64,000 nucleotides of DNA from Punica granatum (Eukaryota > Streptophyta > Magnoliopsida > Myrtales > Lythraceae): NCBI RefSeq assembly GCF_007655135.1, contig NC_045128.1, positions 9,238,001-9,302,000 of the forward strand. The letters are read 5' to 3'. The translations under genes were made by a program, and so were the position numbers. Below the pieces are notes generated by a model. It was not told the DNA's origin and made no database searches. It worked only from the letters and a program-made list of their open reading frames with translations. How positions within the stretch are numbered: position 1 is the first letter of the stretch; every line of letters begins with the position of its first letter. Of the stretch, positions 12,167 to 26,187 are shown piece by piece.

Positions 12167-12325
12167 TTTAATCCCAAGGGGTTTGGCCTAGTGGTTAATG
12201 TGCGCCTAAATTTGCACCCAATCCCGGGTTCGAATCCCCTTGGGACCATCGGAGCGCCTTTGGCGTGATTACCCACTCTATGTGCCGCCGGGGGTTCACA
12301 GAGCCCCGGAAATTAGTCAGTAACA
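12167..12325 (+). mobile_element. tRNA-derived SINE candidate
   Basis: Internal RNA polymerase III promoter signals are present: box A TGGCCTAGTGG at 12184-12194 and box B GGTTCGAATCC at 12227-12237, at tRNA-like spacing. A 10-base inverted match (TCCCAAGGGG and CCCCTTGGGA) brackets the tRNA-related part. It does not fold into a clean cloverleaf: the T-arm stem is only partly paired and the acceptor is wrong. A GC-rich non-tRNA body follows to about 12325. This fits a plant tRNA-derived SINE rather than a functional tRNA gene. The 3' end and target duplication are unresolved. Confidence 0.6.
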
Positions 12326-15300
12326 AAAGACATCATTCTAGATCGAGAAGATAACATGGACATCAAGTAAACAAGAGTTGAAAAAACGATTCAAGCCCGG
12401 CCGTCATTTAAGCTCCGTCTTTGTTCTTGATCTCCCGTTCTCTCTCCATCGACCTAGTAACAAAAAACAACATCCCCATAAATAAGAATCTCTCTCCAGA
12501 ATCTATTTCCTAATTTTCTTCTAATTTTCGTATCTTTCTTTCCAAGAAAAATGCCTCTAGGAAATCTCAATCATTTACCCATAAATAACCACCCAAAAAC
12601 ATCTCGAACATATCTCTTTGAACCCGAAATATCCAGGAGGAAACTCGGGCAAAAGAGTCAGGTCTGCCAACAGGCAGTAGTGCTGGTGCTGTAACATTGA
12701 AACCTGTCCAACTCTATGCATCCAACTTTAACTTGGCATATCTTCTTTGTCCCAATTCAAAATCACAAGTTTTCCAACCATATGCAATTTGCACTAATCT
12801 CATCATGTTTAATCTGTTCAAAACATCGAGAAATCAAGAGGCTGCAATGATCAATCAACTAAATGACTCAAAATCAAATTAAAAAAACCCAAAACTAATA
12901 GAAATTATTAAAACCCATCAAAATGCTTATGCATAAAAACTAAACTAAAAACTACTAAAAGAAATCTAAACTTGTATAGCCATAATTATGCCCATAAAAG
13001 TGTCACATAACTCTTTTTTCATAGAGTTATCAAAGTGCAGGAGATCAAGGTTTATCTTTTGTCAATTATCTTCTCGATTCTCTGAGAACTGCCCCTAAGA
13101 GCGAATTTAATGGTCGGCACTCTCTTGGGTGCCAAAATTACGCCCCGTACGTGCCACATTGACGCCACGTTAAAAAGGTAAAGTACTAGCACTCACCATT
13201 TCAATAGTTAACACTGGCATTAGACCCACTAGTTCAATATTTTTTCCTCTTTCTTTCTTTCTCTCTCCGGTTGGGGCCCACCACTTCTTTTTTTACCTCC
13301 TCGTCCTGTCTTTCTTTCTATTTGTTTTTATTCATTTTTTAGTAAATTTAATCTTCTTAATTGATGAAATACAATGAGTATAATAAAAAACATGTTCTAA
13401 TTACCGGTTCTGGGTACCTATATGGTGGAACCGGAACGGAAACCGGTTTTCACCGGTTCCTTACGTCATTACTCGGATCCTATCCTAATTTGAACTTCAA
13501 CTATCTGAAACTTACTCTAATGGGTAGGTTCCTACCGGTTCTAAGTTTACCCGATACTCGTATACACTCCTACTAGATATTAAAATTCAATTTATTTATT
13601 TATGAAATATTTTCATATTGATTTTTCTATTTGGGATGCCGTACACTCAACAAGATCTTGGTATCACACTAATTGACATTTATAACTTTTTTCTTCATCA
13701 TTTTATTTTTTCTATTTTATTTCTTCACCATATTATAACTTAAATTTAAAACCCTAAAACCCTATAAGATTAATAAATTACTGTATGCTATAATTTAAAA
13801 CCCTTTATCGTTTGAACCCTACATTGTTTAAAACCATTTTGTATATATCTTTTATGTATCAACCTCATTAAGGATTTTTCTATTTAATGTTTAAAGGATA
13901 CCAAATGTAGGCAACTTCGAACATTTGCTTTTTGTATTCTATACAATGAAAATCAATTTCTAACAACACCCACGGAAAAGCATACCGAACTTTAAAGAAG
14001 CTTCCTTAAAGTTGTCTTCTAGTTCTTGCTACTGCCATTTGTCTAGGTTTCAGATGCTCCGATGTTTTTTATGAAACTATATAAAAAAATAAAGTGAAAA
14101 GAAAAATAAATAAACATATATTTTTTTCTTTTTTAGTTCTTATTTTATAGGGAAAATAGCATCGGCTAGCACAATTTGGACAACATTTTGACCTCTTAAC
14201 GCTCTTTTTAAACTTAGCATGACATAGCACAGTACAAAATTCTTGTCAAATGTTGCATGCCGTCAAGAATCCGTTAGAAATGCCGTCATAAAACTAGGCT
14301 GGCCACTTTGGTGCTAGTTTTGACAATAAAATATGTCATCCTAAGTTTAAAAAGCGTGCTAGGAGATGAAAATGTCATTCAAACTATGATAATTAGTGTT
14401 ATTTTCCATTTCTTTAGTCATTGCAGGGTGTCTGGGTTTCTCCTAACTAATCCTCACGACCCCGTACGTGCACTAGCTAAGCCCATAGAACAAGATCAAT
14501 CTAGAGAATCCGGTTGACCTCAAGGGATTTCGAACTTGGGATCTCGTGAATAATTTTGCTCCTAATTATCATCATGCCAATTTTGAGTAGGTTTTTTTTT
14601 TTTTTAAGTTACGTATGTAAGATTCACCTAAACCCTTGCATGACTTGTCAGATAAGCATGTGCTGTCGAATAGTTTAAAGGATAGATAATGGCAACAAAA
14701 AGTCTCCTCCCTCACTATAACCTTTTGACAGAATGCCCCCTGAACTATATATATTGTCCCACAGATAATTTGAATTTGTGGAATAAATGACTAAAATTAT
14801 CACGAGAAAAATCTCATCGAGGCCGAACGAAGTTGCTCAAACGTAGTCAACTTTGTTGAAGAGTGCCATCAAGACTTAATGTAGAAGATGGCACGGCACT
14901 ACGTACCTAAGAGAGGAAAGAAAAAGCATAAAAAAAGACGGAAATTATTGAGAAATCACAATAATAAAAGCTTACTTGGTTATCAATTATAATGTTAAAA
15001 CTGTAGGTGGAACCAAGAGTTACATGAGCTAAAATTCATTGATATTTTGATTGAACTGTATGACTTCTTTTGATATTGGTGTCAATTATCAGGGTAAAGG
15101 CTTCATGGAAAAAATAGCGAAGCTCCTAAGCTTAAAACAAGTTTGTAACTAAAATTTTCAAAGATTATATATTTATTATATGAGAAATCTTTCGGTTGTC
15201 ATACCTTATCACGTAATATGAAAAAATATCGATAGAATTACAACAAATTAATGAATGGACTTATTAACATGAAATAATCAACAACAAAAAAAAAATTGTA

Positions 15301-16849
15301 AATTAAATGCACTTTATTTTTTCTTCTTATTTTGATGTTGCGACTTGCGAGGAATGAATTGTATGCCTTTTTTAGCTTACCCAACCTGTAATCCTTGACA
15401 TTGACAGGCTGGAAATCCTATCTAAATCCCACTTAGAAATTTTATTATTTTTCAATCAGTCATCAATTTCAGAGTCGTTGTATGGAGTTTATCAACAATT
15501 GCATAGATTATTGTTGATTCTTGAGGGAGTCAATGAGAGACAAATTATTGAACGGATTCTCCTTGGACGTTAGTGGATGGAGATTTGCTTCCACTATGGA
15601 GCTCATAATCAATGAAGGAACCATATAAACGTGAATTCAATCGTGAATCGGTATTAAAATAATATGACAGGGGCATGAACATGAAACAATTGAAAAATCA
15701 TGGCCGGTCCATTAAAGACAAGTATGAAGTGGCAGGTTTTTGTGGGTGGGGCAGCATTAGGATCGGATTGGGTGAACCAAGAAAAGCCCACAACATCGAA
15801 TTGAAGTATACTTTGCGGATCGATATTATCCTTATTCTTTTTATGTCATTCAATCAGTCGGGATTGCGAGAATTCGTCCATTCGCAAACTTGTGAAAGGA
15901 TATTGTTTGACCAGATTAGTCGTCTTAGGAGTATATATTAGAATGATTCATCACCGGTCAATGTATATAAGAAAATGTATTATGGCCAGTGGACCATTTT
16001 CCTTTCTTTATAGACTAAAATCTGCAATTTGGTATAACAATTTGATTAATTTATGCTTTGTTAAATTCGCTAATTCTCTAATAATATTAGTGACTTTTGG
16101 ACTAAGTCAAAATTATCAGGCCGGTCGAATCATATTCTATACATCCAAGCCGTTAAATGTAACTTCCAATCAGACTCAAAGCAAATCATCCGCACGACAT
16201 AGAAATGGATCCCGACCTAAACTTTAATCTCCAACTACTTTGATGCACATCTAAGCATCTTGCAACTTATCACATGCAAAAGACAGCCTTAGCTCTCTTT
16301 CGGTATCTCTTTGAGCTTATTCAGCAAAAAAAAAAAAAAAAGATATCTCTTTGAGCTTTGAAACAACTTTGTTAAAAGAAGAGGTCAAAAGAAATCAAGG
16401 GACCTGTCAAAATGAAAAGGAAAAAAAAAAAAAGAAAATTCAACCATTTTCTTTTTCTTTTTCCGAATTACTTTCACAGGGCTGCTCCCTCTCCATTCAA
16501 TTTAGGCTATTGGCAGAACCATGGACAAATTGAAGAACAAAACAAAGAGTATAATGCTTATATCATAAAGAAAATATTATAATTTTATGGTAGTTGGGAA
16601 ATCAATTCCTCTAAAAATCTATACAACACTCAATTGTTGATGTTTCACTAAGTCACATGATTAGCTTTTTTGGGTATTAGAATTGTCAATTTTGTCACCC
16701 AAAATCATGAAAAATCAACAGGAAATTGATGAAAAACAACCAAAAATCTCCAAAAACCCTTTAGCTGCCCTAACTTGACCTTAATTATACATTAGTAGGA
16801 TGATTAAAATGTGGAAAGAAAAAAAAAATCAAATTGTGACAATTGAGGA
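12326..16849. other. intergenic, no gene recognised
   Basis: About 4.5 kb of AT-rich DNA downstream of the BTB gene. The small frames at 12697-12882, 13361-13576, 14308-14517, 15675-16227 and 16351-16533 have no family features. A telomere-like run with AAACCCTAAAACCCTATAAG occurs near 13750. Around 14505-14560 there is a weak reverse-strand box-B-like motif (AGTTCGAAATCCC) that could be a degraded SINE. Confidence 0.55.
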
Positions 16850-18181
16850 TCATATGATGGGTGGAGGAGGAGTCTCCCAGACGTCGAACACGTTCTCCTC
16901 ACTGTGGAGCGCGAATAGGCGGTCCCCACCGATCGAGAAGTCGCATATCGACCCCCCATACCCCCTTCTGAGCCTGGAAGTGAGGACCCAGTCGGGTCCG
17001 CAGAACACCGAGATGGAGTCGTTCATGGACGAGAAGAGCTGGCCCCCGTGGACTGCCAGCTTCGGGTAGCACGGCTCGTCGGGCATGGCCCCCTTCATGA
17101 GACGGCTCCTCGAGCTCCACCTGACGCTGCTTCCGCCCTCCATTCTCAGGTCCATGAACCCCAGGTCCTCGTACTCGTTCACGACGCAGATGGAAGCCGA
17201 CTCCTCCATTGCGACCGCGTCCCGGACCCTCCTCTCGTCGACCGTGTGCGGGGCTCCAATGTCGGACCACGACCAAACCATCTTCCTGTCTCTAAAATCA
17301 AGCAAGCTAATGTAACAGTTGTCCTTCCGCGGGAACAGGGTCGCAACCAAAAGACAATTATACCCTCCCAACCACTGGAGCTTGTCCGCGTCCCCGAGCG
17401 ACCAACCGGGCGACTCGTAGAAGAAATCGATCTGCTTGCCCGTTATTTGGTCCCACACTCCGATCCCGTATTCGTTGCTCCTCCCTTTGCAGCTCGAGAA
17501 TATCCGATACTCGTCTGAGTTGAAGCAGAGCGCACCGCCGGTGAAGCCCTTTGGCCGGTTCTCGTGGCTCACCTCGAACTTGTACTGGAGCTCCCCCGTC
17601 GTGGAGCTGAACAGCCCCATCCCGCCATCGGACGTGCCCAGCCTCTCGGACGCGCTAATCACGATGTTCTCCGAGTCGATGAACCCGACGTCATTGACCC
17701 TCTGATGGTCGAGGTTCAGCGTCGGGTGCTCCTCCATCATCCAGTCGTAGACATGGACGATGCTCCCGTGGGCAACGCAGCACCCGCCATCGTGCCCCGC
17801 GCGGATGGCCGTCCCATCACCCGGGGCCCGGCCCGAGACGGACCTGGATAGGCAGAGGCGGTTCCCGTCGAGCTGCCCCCATTTGGCGGATCGGACGTGG
17901 TCGAGGATGCCGTAGAAGGAGGCCTCCCGGTAGATGGACTTCTCAGGGATGTTTGGGGGGATGTTGAGGTCGCTGGTGCGGAGAAGGTCGAGGAGCACGG
18001 CGAAGCAATCTGGGTTCCGGTCGATGAACATCTCCTGCGGCCCATCGGAGCGGAGGTCCCAGTTGTCATCGAAGACGGCCCCGAAGTAGGAGTTCCGGCC
18101 GGCGTTGGCGAGGGTCGTGGCGGTCGTCTCGAAGATTCGGCCGCCCACGTTGAATCGAATCCTGTCCCGATGGGCTCCCAT
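16850..18181 (-). CDS. BTB/POZ (T1-type) domain protein with beta-propeller-like C-terminus, 443 aa
   Basis: Single uninterrupted exon. Residues about 6-97 form a KCTD/T1-like BTB domain: the diagnostic start DRIRFNVGGRIFETT, then SYFGAVFDDNWD, FIDRNPDCFAVLLDLLRT and EASFYGILDHVRSAKWG. The remaining about 340 residues contain repeated short beta-strand units with GVWD, YISLLDFRDRKMVWSW and DVWETP, consistent with a WD-like propeller. Plant members such as At2g24240 and At4g30940 are about 440 residues, the same length; they are presumed CUL3 E3-ligase adaptors, with BTB binding the cullin and the propeller the substrate, but that role is family inference. The coding region is much more GC-rich than its flanks, which produces long shadow frames on both strands. 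Codon 1 at 18181 is the first Met and gives the conserved MGAHRDRIRFNVGG start. Confidence 0.92.
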   Translation of the reverse strand: MGAHRDRIRFNVGGRIFETTATTLANAGRNSYFGAVFDDNWDLRSDGPQEMFIDRNPDCFAVLLDLLRTSDLNIPPNIPEKSIYREASFYGILDHVRSAKWGQLDGNRLCLSRSVSGRAPGDGTAIRAGHDGGCCVAHGSIVHVYDWMMEEHPTLNLDHQRVNDVGFIDSENIVISASERLGTSDGGMGLFSSTTGELQYKFEVSHENRPKGFTGGALCFNSDEYRIFSSCKGRSNEYGIGVWDQITGKQIDFFYESPGWSLGDADKLQWLGGYNCLLVATLFPRKDNCYISLLDFRDRKMVWSWSDIGAPHTVDERRVRDAVAMEESASICVVNEYEDLGFMDLRMEGGSSVRWSSRSRLMKGAMPDEPCYPKLAVHGGQLFSSMNDSISVFCGPDWVLTSRLRRGYGGSICDFSIGGDRLFALHSEENVFDVWETPPPPII

Positions 18182-19324
18182 GGTCGGAATCGAGAGGACC
18201 CAGAACGGGAATTCACGGATTTTTAATGGGAATCAAAGAATCAGAGGGCAGAGCAATCGGAAATAGATGGATTGAGGGTCGAAATCGCCATGGAAGACAT
18301 GGACAGAAAGAAACAGAGCAATCAAGAAGACGGTCGGATTGACGGGAGAAAATGGTGAGATTTTTCGGAGAAATTGAGATCTGGGGATTGGGGAGGGAAG
18401 GGATTTGGAGATGGGATATTTATTTGCGTGGGGTATTTGCTGTTGGGAGGAATGGAATCGTGAAAAATTTGGAGCGGTTGGATTTCAAAAAGTTGACTCC
18501 TTTCGGTCTCTGTGTGTCCCCAATTGGTAGTCTTGCCCCTGAACTTTGGTGCCTCTTCAACATTGCCGCCACGTTGGTTTACTTGTAGAGTTCTAGAACC
18601 TCGTGTATGAAACTCGCGAGGGGCATCAATAGAAGCGCCGCCCGCAGTTTTTGTGTTCCGGGGAATTATTATCGCATCCCTTGTAAGGCATACAAAAGAC
18701 CATGAATGAAGGAAAGTGGGCTGGATACGGTAGCTTGCTTATCCCCTTTCGAAAAATAGGTTAGTTATTCTCACAAGAAAAACAATCTCTAATGCTACGA
18801 CTAACAAATTGGAACCTTCCATCCAAGACGTTGGTCAACATGGTTCTATTAGCAAAGCGAGGCAAGGGAGTATTGGAAAGACCAGATCATGCTAAAAGTA
18901 AAGAAGCATTCTAAAAGCAATTAGACGGTTCTAACAAAACTTTTAGAAGGTCGACCGCTGCATAGAGAGATCCATATACCTGTCATGATTGATAGCAAAG
19001 CTTAGAGAGGCGCAGGACGCTATCGACAGGGCTGATATGATAAGAAATAACATTGCACGATATGAGATGACAAGCTAAATACAAATAGCTAATCCAATAT
19101 ATTTTTCTTTCAATGCGTTTAATATATAAAGAAAGTATTATAAGAAATGGCACGTTTTGTTTATTGATATAGTCCTCACTTGGGGAGGGAAAGTAGGCAT
19201 TTCAAATAGCTTAGGGGGTGGAAAACAAAACCTCATTTACATATTTGAAGAAGAGTCAAAGATTAGAAGACAGAAGCGCGTTTTGGCCCATTTTGAAACT
19301 TCAGGTTATAATTACTTTTGTGTA

Positions 19325-19349
19325 TGTATATATATATATATATATATAT
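19325..19349. repeat. (TA)n microsatellite
   Basis: About twelve uninterrupted TA units following TGTATG. Confidence 0.85.
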
Positions 19350-22300
19350 TTAAAATATAATGTTTCAACTGAGGTATTAGAGATAGATTAATGGCCTCCA
19401 TTAATAATTGCCCCCACATTATTATTATTAATTGCTTCCTATTTGGAATTGGGGACATCTCTCTTATAATAATTATTAAGACGAAAGGATACGGAAGCTC
19501 ATGCATATAATGAGGGGGGTTGTCGAGTGTGGCCCCTCCTAATTAAGCAATGAAACCCTTAATTGACACTGGATAGGATTTCTTTTCCCACCATTGAATA
19601 GGGGTAAGATAGTCCTTGCCCTATAAAATCTAAGCTACTTTCTTTTTTTTTAATAATGTACTGCGATATTTTCAGTCTATTGACTGAGAGTAATTTTTTA
19701 TTTAGGCATCTGATTAGTTTCGGTCATGAAAGATTTTATTCTAAAGTCTTTGTCTAAATTTGCTATTTCAATATTAAGTCGAATAAGATACGCGGTGTGT
19801 ATATATATGTAATTATGTTAAAATTAGGGGCAATTTTATCTAGACAAATTCAGAGGTTTTTCCTGGTAAAGTTTTCAGATTAAAAGATCATTTCTTGTTG
19901 TTTTCCTTTGGTATTTTAGTGGATCATCTGCTTAAATTAGTTAGAGGTTAGTTAAGAGACATGAATTAAGGTTGTTAAGGGAGAGGAATGGGAGGATGAG
20001 CAGATCCTAAAAAGCTACTTAATAAACAAAATGAATAGGATAAGCGATTTTTAAGTAAAGAAAAGAATGATTTATATAGTAAAGGAGTTAACTCTTCTCA
20101 GTGATGTTTCGAATTTGCTACTGGCCGCTTTTACAATTGGCAAAAATCTATTAGTCTAGTCCAAATTTGCTTTGTTTAAATGGATCACATGACCATGGCT
20201 AGAAGAAGGATCTAATAAATTAATAATAGAAAATTAGATCTTATTCTTGGATTGTATTACTAGAGATTGATCTTCAAGTGTTTCAATTGAAAAACCGACC
20301 TCGTAAACCAGCTCAAATTTTGGCAAGTCCGAAGATTCTAAGCTTTTAGCTTTGTTTTACTCGATAAGGATCAAAATGACAAAAAATTTCTAGCTATCCT
20401 ATTTCGTCAAGTGATATCAGAGAGTGTCAATAAGTGTAACAAATGAAGGAAAGGGCAGCTGGGCTTATTATTGCATGAGCAATAGGCCCAAAAAATTATA
20501 TTGAAAAAATATTCATTAATTTTTTCTCATCATATCACAGTGAATAAATATCATTTAAAAAATTTTATGGGGTGATATAATATTCACTTACAAGATATTA
20601 GTAATTAAATTAGTTTATTCATTTCAACTTCGATCAAGATAATAACCCGTGCTGTATTGAGACAAATTCATAAACCGGGCATGACAAGCTAACGATCGAA
20701 GCCCCTGCATATAGGAGGCTACAACGATAAAGGAGCAAAATTCAAGGGCCAAAATAAAATTTCAAACCCTACAAACAAATAGAATTGAAAAAAATCGAAG
20801 CATTTGTGGTTTGACCTTTCCTAGGTCACCACCAAAAGAAGTCGTGCTTGCGGGTCATAGACGGCACGAACACATCAAATATCAAATACTCTCGGCTTTC
20901 ATGTTCTCAAGATACCACTTAATGGCCCTCTTCAAGGCCATCTTGTTTTCCTCTTTTTAGTGCAAGGACTAAGGAGCGACCAAACTCGCTTGCTGCATCG
21001 TTGCATTCCGGTCTTGTTGAGTGGAACGTCCATGGAATCGAAAGTACTGTGATATACTAGTCTCTTATAGTACTGTGCTACCATCTTTTATGTTATATTT
21101 GAGGATAATGCATTAACAGTTCAAACCACACAATACCATAATACATGTTTAATTGGATTCTACTCCCCTAGATATCACAATAAATTAGCTATCATGGATA
21201 CATATTGTAGAAATAAATTCCCCAAAAATAGGATTTGGTTTAATCTCGTTCATTCTCGATTTGGAATAATTAAGAGATTTTTGCTCCTATTCTTATAAAT
21301 AGATTCTGATATTCCTTTATTGTCTCTTTTCACATTATCCTCGATTAAGTTGTGGACTTTTTCTTATAAACAGTGAAAAAGAGTAAATACTCGTGAAAAC
21401 ATCAAATTGAACAGATAATTTATTCCACACGAAATAGAAGCGGGATAAATCGGCATTGCTGATATATGAAGGAAGTAGATATTATTAGGCATCTGTCTTG
21501 TCGAATTATTAACTTGGTAGGTGAAGTGAATTGGTTTCGAAATTAAGAAACTTTGCATAATAATGTAGCTAGAGTACTCTTGATTAATTTTCTATGAGTT
21601 GGCTAATGATCTTCTGCTTCATGATATTCAAGCTTATCTACATATATTTCGATTCCAAAGTAATATTAATCCGAGTCTCGTTAACGGAAAACGGAAACTT
21701 TTACGGTCATGGTCGGAATGATTCAAGGAGCCCACCACCATTGCATAGAGGGAGTGGCCCCCTGGTAAACATCGGGGACCCCATCACATGGCTGGTGGCC
21801 TCCCGAACTGCCGGGCCAGGACGGGGAAAATCTTCCTTTGCCGAGCCATTTGTCTACTTTACTCATGATACATATTATGAACGCCTCCCAGCAACTAGAG
21901 GAATCATTATATGGACACGCATCCATAAAGTCTACTCTCATAATAGTGATTTTCTTTGCGGTTTCGTGGGTCCAAAAAGTTCATTCAAATCATAGTCCCT
22001 GGCCATATGTATTCATTTATTTTGATTTATGTCCATTAATTTTATTAAGATAATTATTCACGAAAAAAATCACAATTCATATGTTTCATGAATTCAATCG
22101 TCATATTATGCTAATCAAGCAAGATCAAAATGCGTACCTATCGGAAAGACCCCAACGGGCTCTGACAAATTAACGTCTTTATAAATAAGTTTTTTTTCCT
22201 TAGAAGGTACGTACTTTAATAACTTCCATGTACAACGACCCGAATATCCACTTATTTGCTTTCTCTTCGTAACATGATTTTTAAAAAAAAATTACATTTG

Positions 22301-25300
22301 GCTATATATTACTTCTCTTGCATCGAATTTGATATCATCGGATAACTTCCAACACATCATCACATTCGGATATAGTTGGATATACTTGTCATAAAGAGGT
22401 TTTATAATCATTTTGTCAAACTGTGGTCAAAAGGAAAACCATTTTTTCAAATGTATTACAATAATATATTCCAACTTTGACTCGTTACGTATGAACATAT
22501 TCCATTTTAGTATCTTTATTCCCTATTCGTAGTTCATGAATTACTAGAACCTATTGCCTTACACATAATTTCCAAAATATTAAGATTACTGCCAAAAAGA
22601 AAGATAATTATTTTAAAAGTTAAAGAATAAGAAGACTCCCCGCACTCCCAGCGTACAAACCGAAGGTAAGATTTTAGGCTCATCTAGGAGTGATATGTTC
22701 GTCTCCTTGGAGGCCCAATTAGAACTGATCGAATGAGCTAGGTTTCGTATGACTGAGGTTGAGTTTGATTTTTCCTGAGTCTAGTTTCCGGTCCCTCCAA
22801 ATGTGCATATAGGTATTTAGGCTCACATAATATATTTATTTTAGCTGTTCCCTTCGCTAAATCACATAATATATTTGATCTTTCTTATGCTTGATCCAAA
22901 ATAGTTAATTGTGGTTTAAATTATACAAACAGGGCCGAGCTCAGTGCACGCTGTGCCCGCCCATGATCAAGTCCAAGCCCAGCCCAATTTTCTGAATAGC
23001 GATGGCCTTATTTATTTTTATTTTTTTGTGAAAGTAATTCCTTAATTGGTAATAGGAAAAAAAAACACACACACACACTATTCGTTCCTCAAGCTCAAGC
23101 TCCTTGAGTTCAGTGGTCAAAAAAGAAAATAGGAAAAAAAAAAGACGATAAACTCCTTGAATATTATTAATTTCTCAAGACTAGACTCCCTGACCAGTAC
23201 GATCTATTTATTATAGGTATATGAAATAAACTCTTAGTATTGTTTAAGGGGACCCCCTCGTTCGTTTTATGAAAAATTATCACATTAACATTTGGACAAT
23301 TTTGAGAATCTTTGGTTAATCCTTTTCGTTTCCTTGCATAATCTGCCACATCAACATTTAACAATGCTTTTTTTGGCCAAAAAATAAAATTTGTGCCAAA
23401 ATTAAAAAATGGGTCAACGTTCATGCTTTTTTGAGTCATTAACTCTTTTTGTTTAGGATAACCTATTGAAATGAAAGATCAAGTAAGAAAAATATATCAA
23501 TTGAACATATTTCCTTGAAATAAATTATTTTTAATTGCATTAATTTCATTTTTTATAAGAATCATTTCTATTATTTTAATCGTATTTATCAAATTTTTAT
23601 TATTCATACACTAGATTTTACACGAACGCTATACGTAGTGTGAAAAAAATATGGTATAAAACGTTGCATTTCTATTTTAACATTATATATCATTTGTAAT
23701 TCTACATAGTTGTGCTATTATAAAAAAATTTAAAAATTTGTGATAAAATTGAAAAAAATAATTTTTTTAGTGAAAGAAATGAAAACTAACTTAGGTTGAG
23801 ATATAGATAGAGTGAGAGTTGAAGATAAATAAGTAAAAAGTAGAACGAAAGATGACTACATGCGAATTGATGGAGGAGCGATATAAGATAAATGGGTTAA
23901 ATATGAGCAGTTTTATAGTTTTATTCTTGTCTTTAGTATTACTTTTCTTTAACATAGTAAAAAATATATGGATAATTTCGTAAAATTGTGCAAAAACTGA
24001 TACATATACTTAGATATAGTGATTTGTCATTAGTATGCCAATTTTGTATGTACTTTTTTATGTTACACATGTAAATACTATTATCAATATATATGCACAT
24101 ATATGTTCCCATTGAAATTAATATTATTTATTTATTTTATTAGATTACATTAAATACTTTTTGTGAATATTATTAGCTACTTTTAATAAATTTTTATTTT
24201 AAATTTAATATTTAAATACTAATGGGGTCACTTGGTAGATTTCCATGTGCCGTGTCTGCAATGTTAGTGCCATGTTAGAAAAATCAATTAAAATTGATGG
24301 GAAAGTGATGGCATGCTAAACATGATACGACACTCATAATTTGCAATTATTCATGCAATTAAAAAGGTTTGTGATACAAATAATAAGAATGCAATTTTGT
24401 TTTTTTTTTTATCTCCAACGCTCATAGATATTATTAACTATTTCATATTTTATTTATTTATAACTTAAAGTAAGAACATAGTTCTGATTGAAAATTGTCA
24501 CAAATCTATTACTATTAATTTATTTATAATTTATATATTTATTTTTTTAAAAGAGTTTTCTTAATTTTAAACTCATGAACATCGTGTGGCCCATTAATTC
24601 TTGTATCCTTTTACAAGTATATATTATGTTGTTCGAGTATTATGTAATTTAATATTATCAAAGAAGGTTTCACATGCAATACGTGTGTAAATTCATTAGT
24701 TTATAAAATGCAAACATTTTCATTTGGTTGAAGTCTATCGCGTTTTCCTTTACTTAATATTATTTTTAAATCTTATTCGTACATCTCTTTTTAAGAGCAA
24801 AACTATAAAGTTTATATTCAAGAACCAACCCATTAACGCATTCAAAACACACTTCATGAAATAAAAAGAAAAAATGATAGTATATATGATAATATGATAT
24901 CATCTTTTAAAAAGAAAAATTAGATTATTTACTATTATAGAGAGCTCAAAATTTTTACAAATAAGTAATTCTATTATTAGTTTCAGTTATATACTATATG
25001 AATTATTACACAAACCATTATGATGAATCAAAAAATTGAAGAAAAATTTCTAATCCGCAGCATCGCGCTAGGTGGCCTTAGTAATTATAAAAATAAAAAA
25101 ATAAGGGTGTAGTTATTGTGAAGACACCTTACCCGCCACATCCGAAAGTTGAAAAATAAGTTTATCGTTTATTATACTTTTTAATACTATTTTTATTCTT
25201 CAAATTAATATTTATTTTCCTATTTAAATTTTAAAAAATAGAGCAAAATTCAATTAGAAAATAATTTCCTTCAAAATTTTGTCAGGAATTATTTTAATTT

Positions 25301-26160
25301 TTTATGTTTTAAAAAAAGTTCCCATCATAAGTTATTTTCACTTCTTAATTTTTTTTACTATAAATGAGTCTCATGACGTAGTACATAAAGATAAATCCTA
25401 AATAAAGAGGCATCAATAGTTCCACTAGATATTAAACCTGCGACTTCTATGTCAACAGGTGAGGACGTATGCCACTACACTGCATCATCTTTTGATCACT
25501 TCTTAATCATTTTAAAAAGGTCTCCAAGAAATTCTATTGACAACTATCGGAAGTTTCTCAATGAAGTATTCCCCGGAGAGTTTCATCAAAACTTTTGATT
25601 TTTTTTCTTGTAATATTAGGAGCACAAGAAGTTTATTGGAGTCATCATATAATCAATCAGATCTTAGAATGGAGGACAAATTCCACAAACATCTATTGTA
25701 GTTTCCATAAAAGATAACTATACTATGTACTTCTAATATAGGACACTTACCATCCTAATGTGGCAAGTTATCGGGCACTGCATGGGCACATCTTTTGGCA
25801 TAGCTTTCTTTCTTTCTTTCTTTCTTTTCCCAGAAAATTAAATAAAAAATTTAAAAAGTTGAAAAAAAAGGGATGACTCTATCTCGATATGGGGATAGGG
25901 GACCACCTTCCTAACCACCCTCATCGCGCGAGGTCGCCAATGGCCTCTCATGCAACCATTTGGGGCCGATGTTTGAATTGTTGTGGAATTTTAAAGGGAG
26001 CGGTAATTAAGACGCCTAATCTAGACCAAGCCAGGCGTTCAACCACCTCCTCATGTTGCTAGATAGGCTAGGCTCCTGACTTTCCGACCATCAGCCATGT
26101 GGTCACCATACCACTCCCCTTTTGCAACAGTCAGTCATCCGTGATACTAGCTTGTTTATT

Positions 26161-26187
26161 GAGAGAGAGAGAGAGAGAGAGAGAGAG
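26161..26187. repeat. (GA)13 microsatellite
   Basis: Thirteen GA units about 0.8 kb upstream of the UBP23 start. Confidence 0.9.

Noticed and set aside
12167..12260. Functional tRNA gene.
   Set aside because: Boxes A and B are present, but the acceptor and T stems do not pair as a cloverleaf; a SINE fits better.
13740..13830. Telomere-like AAACCCT repeats as an interstitial telomere.
   Set aside because: Only two or three imperfect units; too short to support.
17048..18226. Long plus-strand frames opposite the BTB gene.
   Set aside because: High GC in the BTB exon depletes stops on the other strand; no domain in the translations.
21594..21995. 133-codon plus-strand frame.
   Set aside because: No recognisable domain, AT-rich flanks, and overlapping frames of similar quality on the other strand.
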